Origin: an uncultured Spirochaetales bacterium
GTDB taxonomy: Bacteria; Spirochaetota; Spirochaetia; Sphaerochaetales; Sphaerochaetaceae
Length of the DNA stretch: 33,506 nucleotides
Reading direction: 5' to 3'
NCBI GenBank assembly: GCA_934271365.1
Contig: CAKQRI010000022.1
Span: forward strand, 1-33,506
The notes beneath the pieces are model-generated. The model was given only the letters and a program-made list of their open reading frames with translations, made no database searches and was not told the origin of the DNA. The position numbers and the translations under genes were made by a program. Position 1 is the stretch's first letter; each line of letters starts with the position of its first letter. Below, piece after piece: positions 16,221 to 24,126 of this stretch.

Positions 16221-16281
16221 TGTAACTATTGACATTACAACAGTAGTGTTTTATACATTCAATGTAATGATTGTTGTTACA
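16221..16281 (+). promoter_or_regulatory. cupin-operon promoter with two Rrf2-type operators
   Basis: TTGACA (16229-16234), 17 bases, TATACA (16252-16257): a near-consensus promoter. One operator, TGTAACTATTGACATTACA (16221-16239), contains the whole -35. A second, TGTAATGATTGTTGTTACA (16263-16281), starts five bases after the -10. Both are 19 bp with identical arms and N9 spacers, and their centres are 42 bp apart (four turns). The second has exactly the same placement as the single site at the rrf2 promoter. Confidence 0.8.
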
Positions 16282-16301
16282 ACAGTCAAAGGAGATTAAG
16301 T

Positions 16302-16658
16302 ATGAATAATTTTGATAAGGTACACATCGGAGATGAAGCAAGAGCAGAGCTTCATGATAAGCTTTCACTTACAGGGGCTGAAGTCAGCATCAATAGGCTT
16401 CCAGCTGGTGCATGCGTTCCATTTATTCATTCACATAAGAGCAATGAGGAGATTTATGGAATCTTTGAGGGAAATGGAAAAGCCATAATAGATGGTGATT
16501 CTGTTGAGCTTTCAGCTGGTGACTGGCTTAGAATATCCCCTTCAGCAGAAAGACAGTTCTTTGCTGCGCCGGATTCTCCGATTGCATATATATGCATTCA
16601 GGTTAAGGCAGGGTCTCTTGGTGGCTTCACGGCAGGTGATGCTGAGATAAAGGGCTGA
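16302..16658 (+). CDS. cupin domain protein
   Basis: 118 residues forming one cupin barrel. Motif 1 is HSHKSNEEIYGIFEGNGKAIIDG (metal ligands His-x-His and Glu), motif 2 is GDWLRISPSAERQFFAA; the usual motif-2 His is replaced, so the metal site may be incomplete. It may bind a small molecule or act as a metal-dependent enzyme or sensor. First gene of the operon to 18895, with an AAAGGAG ribosome site and the Rrf2-type promoter upstream. Its stop (16656-16658) directly abuts the next ATG. Confidence 0.88.
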   Translation: MNNFDKVHIGDEARAELHDKLSLTGAEVSINRLPAGACVPFIHSHKSNEEIYGIFEGNGKAIIDGDSVELSAGDWLRISPSAERQFFAAPDSPIAYICIQVKAGSLGGFTAGDAEIKG

Positions 16659-17258
16659 ATGGATTATCTTAAGATATTGGCAGAAGATATCCATTCTGTA
16701 TCTGCCTCTACAGTGGATAATGAAGGACATCCTCAGATAAGAGTGATTGATGTGATGCACTATGATGAGGATGGTCTGTATTTCCTCACAGCTAAGGGCA
16801 AGGAGTTCTATTCGCAGCTTATTGAGAAGCAATATATTGCAATTTCTGGATTAAAAGGCAAGATGGCGATAACTCTGAGAGGAAAAGTCAGGTGCATTGG
16901 CTATGACAAGCTTGATCTTATATTCGAGAAGAATCCATACATGAAAGAAATATACAGAGAAGGAACCCGGGATGCACTGGAAGTATTCATGATTTATGAT
17001 GCAGAAGGGGAATTCTTTGATATAACAGTGCCATCAAGAATAATCAGAGAGAGCTTCTGCATCGGAAATGCAGAGATTGGAAAAGCTGGATATTTAATTA
17101 CAGATGCCTGCTCTCTCTGTGGTTTATGTATGGATGCTTGCCCTCAGAATTGCATAGATATCTCAAACAGAACAGCGGTTATAGATTTCCGTCACTGTCT
17201 TAACTGCGGAAGATGTGCTGCGCATTGTCCCGAGAAAGCAATAGTGAGGATTAGATAA
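16659..17258 (+). CDS. PNPOx-like flavin domain fused to 2[4Fe-4S] ferredoxin
   Basis: 199 residues. Residues 1-125 are a pyridoxamine-phosphate-oxidase-like split barrel that typically binds FMN or F420 (SASTVDNEGHPQIRVIDVMHYDEDGLYFLTAKGK at the start). The C-terminus (about 148-199) holds two complete ferredoxin clusters, C-x2-C-x2-C-x3-CP in ACSLCGLCMDACPQ and again in HCLNCGRCAAHCPE. The fusion looks like a small electron-transfer flavoprotein. The substrate is unknown. It directly follows the cupin gene and precedes the macrodomain gene by one base, so redox chemistry is tied to the ADP-ribosylation genes downstream. Confidence 0.9.
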   Translation: MDYLKILAEDIHSVSASTVDNEGHPQIRVIDVMHYDEDGLYFLTAKGKEFYSQLIEKQYIAISGLKGKMAITLRGKVRCIGYDKLDLIFEKNPYMKEIYREGTRDALEVFMIYDAEGEFFDITVPSRIIRESFCIGNAEIGKAGYLITDACSLCGLCMDACPQNCIDISNRTAVIDFRHCLNCGRCAAHCPEKAIVRIR

Positions 17259-17259
17259 G

Positions 17260-18039
17260 ATGAATCAGAGTGAGCGATGCATATTTCTCATAAATGAGCT
17301 TATTAAAGAGGATTCCAGATATAGTGGGGTTGTGATTCCTGAGACATCTTCGGGAAGAAGAGAGCTTCTTAGAGGGCTTATGAATATAAGAGCTCCACGA
17401 CCTGTCCGTGCTGATATCCTGTCTATACAGGATGAATATCTGAGGACTGAGACGCTGATGAAAGGAGTCACAGATGAAAGGGACATTCCGGAGGTAAGAT
17501 CTGGGATAGCAATCTGGCAGGGAGATATAACAACGCTTAAGTGCGGTGCAATCGTGAATGCTGCAAACAGCGGTATGACTGGCTGCTATATTCCCAATCA
17601 CCGCTGCATTGATAACGCTATTCACACATATGCAGGAATGCAGCTAAGGCTATGCTGTGATGATATGATGAAGAAGCAGGGCTATGAAGAGCCTGCTGGG
17701 TGCGCTAAGATCACTGAAGCTTATAATCTTCCTTCTGAATACATCATTCATACAGTAGGACCCATTATAAAAGACCGTGTTAGGAAGAAGGATGAAGAGC
17801 TGCTTCATTCCTGTTATTCTTCATGTCTTGAGCTCGCTGCAGATAACTCCGTAGAGAGCATTGCATTCTGCTGCATCTCAACAGGTGAGTTCCATTTCCC
17901 TAATAAGCAGGCTGCAGAGATTGCTGTAAAAGCTGTAGAAGAATTCATGGTGAGAAGAAGCTCAATAAGGAAGGTGATATTCAATGTTTTCAAGGATGAG
18001 GACAGGAAAATCTATGAAGATATTCTCAGAATGCATTAA
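17260..18039 (+). CDS. zinc-dependent macrodomain ADP-ribosyl hydrolase
   Basis: 259 residues. An N-terminal helical part with RRELLRGLMNIRAPRP is followed by a macrodomain (about 85-259): IWQGDITTLKCGAIVNAANSGMTGC, the zinc-macro signature GCYIPNHRCIDNAIHTYAG, GCAKITEAYNLP, IIHTVGP and CCISTGEFHFPNKQAAEIA. In this family (known from Staphylococcus and Streptococcus SirTM operons) the Cys/His residues of the signature bind zinc and the enzyme removes ADP-ribose placed by the partner sirtuin. The reading frame overlaps the sirtuin gene by 26 bases, so the two are coupled. Confidence 0.93.
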   Translation: MNQSERCIFLINELIKEDSRYSGVVIPETSSGRRELLRGLMNIRAPRPVRADILSIQDEYLRTETLMKGVTDERDIPEVRSGIAIWQGDITTLKCGAIVNAANSGMTGCYIPNHRCIDNAIHTYAGMQLRLCCDDMMKKQGYEEPAGCAKITEAYNLPSEYIIHTVGPIIKDRVRKKDEELLHSCYSSCLELAADNSVESIAFCCISTGEFHFPNKQAAEIAVKAVEEFMVRRSSIRKVIFNVFKDEDRKIYEDILRMH

Positions 18040-18895
18040 GAAGCTCAGAATATCATTTGATCAGGCTGACTGCATTATCATCGGAGCTGGTGCGGGCCTT
18101 TCGTCTTCTGCTGGGTTCTCTTATTCAGGTGAGCGTTTTGAATTGTATTTTCATGACTTTAGCTCAAAATACCATTTCGCAGATATGTATTCAGGCGGAT
18201 TCTATCCATATGAAAGCCTTGAAGAATACTGGGCATACTGGAGCCGATATATTTACATCAACCGTTATATGAACGCACCGAAGCCTGTTTATGAACAGCT
18301 GCTTTCACTAGTGAAGGGCAAAGATTACTTTGTTCTGACAACTAATGTGGATCATTGCTTTCAGAAAGCCGGATTTGATAAGCACCGTCTGTTCTATACT
18401 CAAGGAGACTACGGGCTGTTCCAGTGTAGCGAACCATGCTGCAGAGAGACATATGATAATGCAGAAGTCATAAAAAAAATGGTAATGGCACAGGGATATA
18501 AGATTGAAACTGATGGGACACTTGTTCCACCAGAGACACTGAAAATGACCGTACCGACGGAACTTATTCCGCACTGTCCTCATTGCGGACGGCCGATGAG
18601 CATGAATCTTCGCTCAGACGATACATTTGTTGAAGATGAAGGATGGCACATTGCAGCTGGTCGGTATTCAGATTTTCTCCGCAGTCATCGGAATATGAAG
18701 GTTCTGTTTTTAGAGCTTGCTGTCGGTTATAATACACCTGGCATAATAAAATACAGCTTCTGGAATATGGCAAGCGAATGGAAAGATTCAACATATGCAT
18801 GTCTCAACTATGGAGAGACATATGCACCTGAGATAATCAGAAGAAAGTCTATCTGCATTGATGGTGATATTGGCATGATACTGTCACAGCTTTAA
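18014..18895 (+). CDS. SirTM-class sirtuin (protein ADP-ribosyltransferase)
   Basis: About 293 residues from ATG 18014, which has AGGA six bases upstream; longer in-frame starts at 17984 and 17996 lie deeper in the macro gene. The NAD-binding loop reads GAGAGLSSSAGFSYSG instead of the SGIPDFR of deacetylases. The catalytic region is TTNVDHCFQKAG and YTQGDYG, with Gln in the position of the sirtuin catalytic His: the mark of class M sirtuins that ADP-ribosylate a lipoylated carrier protein. A zinc site is given by CSEPCC and CPHCG. The usual target GcvH-L and lipoate ligase are absent nearby. Last gene of the Rrf2-controlled operon. Confidence 0.93.
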   Translation: MKIFSECIKKLRISFDQADCIIIGAGAGLSSSAGFSYSGERFELYFHDFSSKYHFADMYSGGFYPYESLEEYWAYWSRYIYINRYMNAPKPVYEQLLSLVKGKDYFVLTTNVDHCFQKAGFDKHRLFYTQGDYGLFQCSEPCCRETYDNAEVIKKMVMAQGYKIETDGTLVPPETLKMTVPTELIPHCPHCGRPMSMNLRSDDTFVEDEGWHIAAGRYSDFLRSHRNMKVLFLELAVGYNTPGIIKYSFWNMASEWKDSTYACLNYGETYAPEIIRRKSICIDGDIGMILSQL

Positions 18896-18944
18896 CCGGA
18901 GTGCATTTCTCTTTCTTAAAAGAAGTGGTTTTATGGTTTTTCTC

Positions 18945-18996
18945 TTGTATTTCGGAAAAGACGCGCGATAATCAGAAATAGATATTAAAATATCTA
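18945..18996 (+). promoter_or_regulatory. putative promoter and palindrome before the alcohol dehydrogenase gene
   Basis: TTGTAT (18945-18950), 16 bases, GATAAT (18967-18972): weak. TAGATATT (18979-18986) and AATATCTA (18989-18996) are perfect inverted arms with a 2-base centre, placed at the expected start of transcription and just ahead of the AAAGGAG ribosome site. Likely operator, regulator unknown. Confidence 0.42.
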
Positions 18997-19008
18997 AAGG
19001 AGTTTTAG

Positions 19009-20022
19009 ATGAGAAGCGTAGTAATAGGTCCTATCAGGAATTTTCATATGGAAGAGAAAGAGAAGCCAGTGGCAGGAGGAAAGTGGGTCACAGTTAAAGT
19101 TAAATACTGTGCTATCTGCGGATCAGATAAGATGTTCTGGGATGCTTATGAGGGCTTTACCCCAGGCCATGAGTTCTCCGGATATATAGAAGATGGTGGC
19201 GAATATGGATTCAAGAAGGGAACTAGGGTATGTGCAGCGGAGTTCAATTCCTGTGGTGAATGTGAATTCTGTAAGGAAGGAAAAGAGCAGCTTTGCCGTC
19301 AGATGATGCTGGATAATCCTGGTGTTTCTGCTCCAGGCGCCCTAGGTGAGTATGTGAAAGTCAGAGGTGATTATGTAATCGAGATGCCAGATGACATGCC
19401 ATTAGAGCTTGGTGCGATTACAGAGCCTGTTGCTGTATCTCTCCATGGTGTGGAGTACCTCAATATAAGGAAAGGAGAGACTGTTCTGATTTCAGGAAAT
19501 GGACCTATTGGAATCTATGCAGCCGCATGTGCAAAGCTATTAGGTGCAGGAAAGGTCGTAATGACAGGGCGCAGTCTTTCTAGAGTAGAGTTCTGCAATA
19601 AGTTCGATTTTGTTGATATCTGCTTAAGTGTAAAGGATCCTGATTATCAGGAAAAGCTGAAAGAGCTTACACCTGAGTGTGGATTCAGATCGATTATCGA
19701 CTGTGTTGGTGTTGAGGATTATGATTATCTCATTTCCCTGGCTTCTTCTGGTGCTACAATCGTAATGCTTGGCATGCATGCACAGAAGGCATCTTTCACT
19801 CCTATGAATCTATTCCTGAAAGAAGCATCAATTAAGACAGGCCTCTATTTCTCATGGGCAGATTACAAGAAGGCTTTTGCTCTTATCAGAGATAATCAGA
19901 AGCTTTTCTTGAGCACTATTACATCTAAGATCCCTCAGGATCCAGCAGAGATCCAGAAGGCTTATACTAAGCTATTTGCATCAGGCTCTAATGATGAGTG
20001 CAAGATTCTCGTAGAATACTGA
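19009..20022 (+). CDS. zinc-dependent alcohol/polyol dehydrogenase (MDR family)
   Basis: 337 residues, cytoplasmic. Catalytic zinc ligands: Cys37 in CAICGSDK and His54-Glu55 in TPGHEFSG. Structural zinc ligands: Cys82, 85, 88 and 96 (SCGECEFCKEGKEQLC). The NAD(P)-binding fold follows with SGNGPIGIYAAACAKLLGAGKVVMTG. It oxidises a secondary alcohol or sugar alcohol to a ketone; similarity is to sorbitol/galactitol-phosphate-type dehydrogenases, but the substrate cannot be assigned. The gene stands alone, with its own likely promoter and palindrome, and ends three bases from the convergent repair gene. Confidence 0.92.
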   Translation: MRSVVIGPIRNFHMEEKEKPVAGGKWVTVKVKYCAICGSDKMFWDAYEGFTPGHEFSGYIEDGGEYGFKKGTRVCAAEFNSCGECEFCKEGKEQLCRQMMLDNPGVSAPGALGEYVKVRGDYVIEMPDDMPLELGAITEPVAVSLHGVEYLNIRKGETVLISGNGPIGIYAAACAKLLGAGKVVMTGRSLSRVEFCNKFDFVDICLSVKDPDYQEKLKELTPECGFRSIIDCVGVEDYDYLISLASSGATIVMLGMHAQKASFTPMNLFLKEASIKTGLYFSWADYKKAFALIRDNQKLFLSTITSKIPQDPAEIQKAYTKLFASGSNDECKILVEY

Positions 20023-20025
20023 TTT

Positions 20026-20559
20026 TCACTTTGCTGTTGATTTCCTTGGGATATAGAGAGCTGAAATATCTGCTTTCTCTATTTCAAGGAGTCTTATCTT
20101 CCGTTCTAGGCCTCCAGCATATCCTGTGAGGCTTCCGTTTTTCCCTACAACTCTGTGGCATGGGATTATTATTGATATAGGGTTATGCCCAACGGCACCT
20201 CCGACAGCTTCTGCTGACATGTGGCTTCTTCCTGTTTCTCTTGCAATTCTGGATGCTATATCACCATATGTGATTGTGCTGCCATAAGGTATTTCTGAGA
20301 GGATATTCCATACGCTTTTCTGGAAAACTGTACCAGCTGGGTTCAGTGGAATAGCATTTCCAGGCTTTTCACCTAAGAAGTATGAATCAAGCCATTTCTC
20401 GGCTTCTTTTATGATTCTAGTCTCTTTCTCTTCTCTATTATCAGATAGTGTCCTTGCAAAGTATTTCTGACCTTCAAACCATAGCCCAGTAAGGCCTATT
20501 TCATCAGATGCAATCAGTATCATTCCAAGTGGTGAATCATATCTTTTTATGTATTCCAT
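20026..20559 (-). CDS. ogt: methylated-DNA-protein-cysteine methyltransferase
   Basis: 177 residues. It transfers a methyl group from O6-methylguanine to its own cysteine, in a single-turnover suicide reaction. The DNA-binding and active-site blocks are complete: AGTVFQKSVWNILSEIPYGSTITYGDIA, then GHNPISIIIPCHRVVG with acceptor Cys134, and GYAGGLERKIRLLEIE. There is no Ada regulatory domain, so this is the Ogt/MGMT-like housekeeping form. The length fits. It is a single gene, convergent with the dehydrogenase gene and divergent from the 20771 gene. A palindrome lies 14 bases upstream of the start. Confidence 0.96.
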   Translation of the reverse strand: MEYIKRYDSPLGMILIASDEIGLTGLWFEGQKYFARTLSDNREEKETRIIKEAEKWLDSYFLGEKPGNAIPLNPAGTVFQKSVWNILSEIPYGSTITYGDIASRIARETGRSHMSAEAVGGAVGHNPISIIIPCHRVVGKNGSLTGYAGGLERKIRLLEIEKADISALYIPRKSTAK

Positions 20560-20573
20560 AGCATCTATTATAA

Positions 20574-20592
20574 GAAAATATATGATATTTTC
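20574..20592. repeat. palindrome between ogt and the 20771 gene
   Basis: GAAAATAT (20574-20581) and ATATTTTC (20585-20592) are perfect inverted arms around a 3-base centre. It sits 14 bases upstream of the ogt start, where it could act as operator or leader hairpin. The rest of the 20560-20770 intergenic stretch is AT-rich and holds the promoter for 20771; I could not choose a single -35/-10 pair. Confidence 0.4.
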
Positions 20593-20770
20593 ATTTTATG
20601 TAACTAAATTATTGCCATTACATTTATTATCAATGTCGATAGAGTCATTTCAATTAGGATTTCATTAGTGTTTTTCCTCCTTTTTATACAGAAATAGGCT
20701 ACTATGTTTAGATTTTAACGATGAACTATTGTATCATCTGATTGGGGTTGGTTTTAGGAGATTAGTTTTA

Positions 20771-23227
20771 ATGGGTAAGAAGAATAAGAAAAACAAAAGC
20801 CGTTCTGTTGTCCGTATAAGCAATAAAGCTTCAACTAAGAAAAAAATATCAAAAAGAGCTCAGGAAAGGGCAAGAGAGAAAGAGCTTAGCAGGATAAAAA
20901 GGCAGGAAGAGCTGCAGAGGGCTAGAGAAGACTATCTTATAATAAAGTCAGATTCTGAGCGTCCAGAGGCTAAGAAGTCTGTAATTGTAAAGAAAGTTGC
21001 AAAGAAGGCACCAGAGGTTCAGCTTGATGAGCAGCTTAAAGAGAATCTGAAGCGTATATCGCTTTCTGAAATACAGCGCTATGCGAAGACTTCTGCAGCT
21101 GCTTATGATAAGGCTTTTAATGATATCGAATTATTCAGAGGAAAAGCAGAGGAGCTTGATAAAGAGATTGCAAAGCTTAAGGCTTCCAAGAATGCAACAG
21201 ATGAAGAGAAGGCTGCACTTGCAGAGCGCCGTAAGGCTCTTCGAAAGGATAAAGCTGAGCTCGAGAAACATATCCTTATTGCAAGGGCCAATGCAGAAGC
21301 TTTGGAGAGAAGCAGTGATGAGTATGCTTATATAGTAACTCTTCTCACTGGCTCTGAGTGCTCACTTAAGAAGAAGCCAAGGCTCAATGATAAGAAGATT
21401 GATCTGACTCGTGAAGAAGAGGAAGAGCTTGTAGAGCGCTATCTTCAGTCTAAGAGGCCAAAGGCTGCGAAGGCTTCTGCGGAAAAGAATGCAGAGCCTA
21501 GCGAAGAGATATCTGAAGAAGTTGTAGATGATGTGAAGACTCTTAAGGTCCTTGGAAGTGAAGATAAGGAAAATGAGCCTTTAAATGAAATAAAAAAGGA
21601 GAATAGCATGCCAGAGAGTAAAAAAGGAAATAATAACATCAGAAAGTGGATTATCTGGCCTATAATTGCTGTCATTGCAGTTGCAGCAGTTGTAGGATTC
21701 AGATTTATTGGAAAGAGCGGAGGCTCTGAATCAGCTCCAGCTGCATCAGCACCTGTGGCTATAGAAGAAGCCGCCAATACTCAGCAGGAAGCAAAGATCG
21801 AAGAGCCTGCAGCAGAGGTTAAAGCAGAGCCATCTTCTGTGGAGCCAGTTTCTGTAGATTCAGAAAGCGTAGATGCCGAGGCTGATAATGCATTCAGAAG
21901 AGAGATAAGCATTGATGGAATAGATCTTGGTCTTGAAATAGAAGATAGCAGAGCTACTATTTCTTATCCATCTTCTATCGTGACAGAGAATTATATTGTT
22001 GATTTCTTCAGCATTCTTGCGGATAAATATCCTGATTATCTTTCAACAGCTCGTTATTCAATAGAAAATGATAGGATTGTTGTTGAAACACCATTTGTGC
22101 TTGGAGCAGAAGATAAAGAGCAGGTAGCAGATTTATTTGAGGCTGAACTTGGGGAATATATCGCATCTCTTTCAGCTCCGCTTTCATATAAAGACAGCTA
22201 TTCATTCTATGATTCCGAGCTTAATGTGGAAGTCAGAAGAAATGGAGCAACAGTATCATATCCAGAATATATAACAGAAGATGATGTTCTTGGATTCATT
22301 TCATATGCTGTTTCAAAGTACCCGGAAGTGAAGGATTTTGTATCTTATTCAATCAGCAGCGGAAAGGCTGAGTTCTCACTTCCGTTTGATCTGACAGACG
22401 AAGAGATGAGAGCTGTCTCTGATATCCTTGGCGATGAGATCATTAATTATCTTGCTCTGATTTTTGAAGGTGATGAGAATGGCAGTGAGGAAATAAGCAT
22501 TCCTTCTGCAGAACCTGCAGATATATCACCTGCTGATGTCACTATTCAGAAGAGCAATGATGATAATACAGAACTTAAAGCTTCAGCTCCGGTTGAAGAA
22601 GAGAAGAAAGAGGCTGTAGCTGTAGTTCCTGCAAGCCCAGTAGAAGAGAGTTCCAATACAGCTGCTTTGAATAGCTATAAGACAAAAGCATTTCTAAGGG
22701 CATCAGCATCATTCATGCTCGGGAAGGATCAGACAATTGGCTCTGCTGCTGTTTATCAGAACTATGCATTAGGATTCGATTTCGAGAACATCCTGAAAGC
22801 TGGAAGGAATTTCGGATTCGGAGTGAGAGCTGAATTGTCAATGGATGCAATCCCATATGAAGGTGACTATTCTAAAATCAGCTCTGCTTCTGCATTCTTT
22901 GACTATCAGAACTGGATGAGGATGTATATGCTCAGTGCTGATGCCATGATGAAGTATAATGGTGGAAGATATGGAGTATATGCAGGATTCGGTTTTGGAT
23001 ATGCACTTGCAAATCCTCAGCTTGGACCTTATCAGACAGCATTTGGCTACACTCTTGGAGATATATCAACAACGCTTTCAAGCGCTTGGGCAATCACAGC
23101 TCTAGCTGGTGCAGAATTCAATATAACAGAAAAACTCTCGATTGCTACCGAGATTAATTATAAGCATCTGCTTCCTGCATCGAAAGGATATCTCTCAGGT
23201 GGCGTAGCCCTGGGCTTATCTTTCTGA
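20771..23227 (+). CDS. membrane-anchored coiled-coil protein with C-terminal beta-barrel
   Basis: 818 residues from ATG 20771 (TTAGGAG ten bases upstream); the frame opens at a TTG 20729. Order: a very basic start (1-60, many KK/RR); a helical, coiled-coil-like part (about 85-200); a charged linker; one membrane helix WIIWPIIAVIAVAAVVGF (about 293-314); an Ala/Pro/Glu-rich stretch; two related domains (about 378-465 and 483-565, both with ISYP/VSYP and KYP motifs); another acidic linker; and a last ~180 residues that look like an eight-strand outer-membrane barrel ending in LGLSF. This would place one chain in cytoplasm, inner membrane, periplasm and outer membrane. No known family is recognised. 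The role may be a structural tether; this is inference. Confidence 0.75.
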   Translation: MGKKNKKNKSRSVVRISNKASTKKKISKRAQERAREKELSRIKRQEELQRAREDYLIIKSDSERPEAKKSVIVKKVAKKAPEVQLDEQLKENLKRISLSEIQRYAKTSAAAYDKAFNDIELFRGKAEELDKEIAKLKASKNATDEEKAALAERRKALRKDKAELEKHILIARANAEALERSSDEYAYIVTLLTGSECSLKKKPRLNDKKIDLTREEEEELVERYLQSKRPKAAKASAEKNAEPSEEISEEVVDDVKTLKVLGSEDKENEPLNEIKKENSMPESKKGNNNIRKWIIWPIIAVIAVAAVVGFRFIGKSGGSESAPAASAPVAIEEAANTQQEAKIEEPAAEVKAEPSSVEPVSVDSESVDAEADNAFRREISIDGIDLGLEIEDSRATISYPSSIVTENYIVDFFSILADKYPDYLSTARYSIENDRIVVETPFVLGAEDKEQVADLFEAELGEYIASLSAPLSYKDSYSFYDSELNVEVRRNGATVSYPEYITEDDVLGFISYAVSKYPEVKDFVSYSISSGKAEFSLPFDLTDEEMRAVSDILGDEIINYLALIFEGDENGSEEISIPSAEPADISPADVTIQKSNDDNTELKASAPVEEEKKEAVAVVPASPVEESSNTAALNSYKTKAFLRASASFMLGKDQTIGSAAVYQNYALGFDFENILKAGRNFGFGVRAELSMDAIPYEGDYSKISSASAFFDYQNWMRMYMLSADAMMKYNGGRYGVYAGFGFGYALANPQLGPYQTAFGYTLGDISTTLSSAWAITALAGAEFNITEKLSIATEINYKHLLPASKGYLSGGVALGLSF

Positions 23228-23282
23228 AATACCTTTTCGAATTAATGAAAAAATGCTAAATAGCAGAGTAGGAGAAAAAGCA

Positions 23283-23804
23283 ATGAAAAAAAAGATAATG
23301 GTATTTGCACTTGTCCTTGCTGTTTTTGCATCAGCTGTTTCTGCTGGAACACTGAAAGCAGATCTAGCACTAGGAACACAGGATGCAGGGATGAAGCTCA
23401 ATTTCACAGATAATGGCAATAAAAGCCTTCAGAGCAAGATTGAAGCAAATCTAAGCGGTGTAGTTGATCTTGTATTTGATAAGAATATCGGAATGAACAT
23501 TCTTCTTGGAACAGATTTCAAGCAGGAATTCAAGATTGGAGCAGGTTTCCTCTATATGAAGAATATAAACCAGACTACTGTTCTCAGTGCTTCTGTCGGT
23601 CCATATTTCATCTTTGGTGGCGGTACTACAATGGGAATATATCTTACAGCAGATTTTGATTTCCTTGTTGGAAAGTCATTCTTTGTAAGAGTCGGCACAG
23701 GATTGGATTTCGAATTCCTGCAGTTTGGTGGCGGAAGGGAGACAACAAGCAATATCGACATGCTCATCCCGCTTCCACGCTTAGCTCTTGGTTGGAAATT
23801 CTAA
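23283..23804 (+). CDS. small exported outer-membrane beta-barrel protein
   Basis: 173 residues from ATG 23283 with AGGAG upstream; a longer frame to 23253 lacks a ribosome site. MKKKIMVFALVLAVFASAVSAG is a standard signal peptide with an ASAVSA cleavage site. The mature part alternates polar and hydrophobic residues (LKADLALGTQ, IGMNILLGTDFKQEFKIGAGFLYM, SASVGPYFIFGGG) and ends in LALGWKF, the terminal Phe recognised by the barrel assembly machinery. It follows the 818-residue protein after 55 bases and probably shares its transcript. The strong terminator at 23845 ends the unit. Porin, adhesin or structural roles are all possible. Confidence 0.8.
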   Translation: MKKKIMVFALVLAVFASAVSAGTLKADLALGTQDAGMKLNFTDNGNKSLQSKIEANLSGVVDLVFDKNIGMNILLGTDFKQEFKIGAGFLYMKNINQTTVLSASVGPYFIFGGGTTMGIYLTADFDFLVGKSFFVRVGTGLDFEFLQFGGGRETTSNIDMLIPLPRLALGWKF

Positions 23805-23844
23805 GGATTAAATATCAAAGAAACAAGGTCTCTCTGATAATCTG

Positions 23845-23890
23845 CCCCCTCAAAGCTGGATTGAAAATCAGCTATGAGGGGGATATTTTT
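23845..23890 (+). terminator. rho-independent terminator
   Basis: CCCCCTCA (23845-23852) pairs with TGAGGGGG (23875-23882), and the inner GCTG (23855-23858) with CAGC (23869-23872). ATATTTTT follows. It ends the 20771-23804 transcript. Confidence 0.88.
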
Positions 23891-24126
23891 GAAAGAAAAT
23901 GTGAGAATTAAGGAATAACTCAAGATAGTTCTCTGGTAAGAGATGAGCAGAAGTTTAACTGTATTAATCCTTGGATTGGATAAGCTTAAGAAATATATCG
24001 CGTAGTCCAAGGCATGTCAGGTAACTACTGGGACAACAGTAGCTTTGCAATGCCATTGATGAATGTATTGTATACTACAGCAATAAAAAGTGGCTTGTCT
24101 CCATTGTTTTTCAGAAAACAAGCCGT
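23891..24126. other. non-coding stretch with one inverted repeat
   Basis: No frame here gives a recognisable product; it may be the eroded 3' part of the ATPase remnant that follows. GGCTTGT (24092-24098) and ACAAGCC (24118-24124) are perfect inverted arms with a 19-base loop. Confidence 0.4.

Noticed and set aside
17984..18013. N-terminal extension of the SirTM gene
   Set aside because: The extra ten residues lie wholly within the macrodomain gene and have no ribosome site; ATG 18014 has AGGA at the right distance and fits the family start.
18014..18895. Sirtuin considered inactive because the catalytic His is missing
   Set aside because: Gln in this position is characteristic of active SirTM ADP-ribosyltransferases, so it defines the class rather than a loss of function.
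20598..20623. TGTAA...TTACA as a fourth Rrf2-type operator
   Set aside because: The arms match but the spacer is 14 bases, not 9, and no link to the Rrf2 genes is visible.
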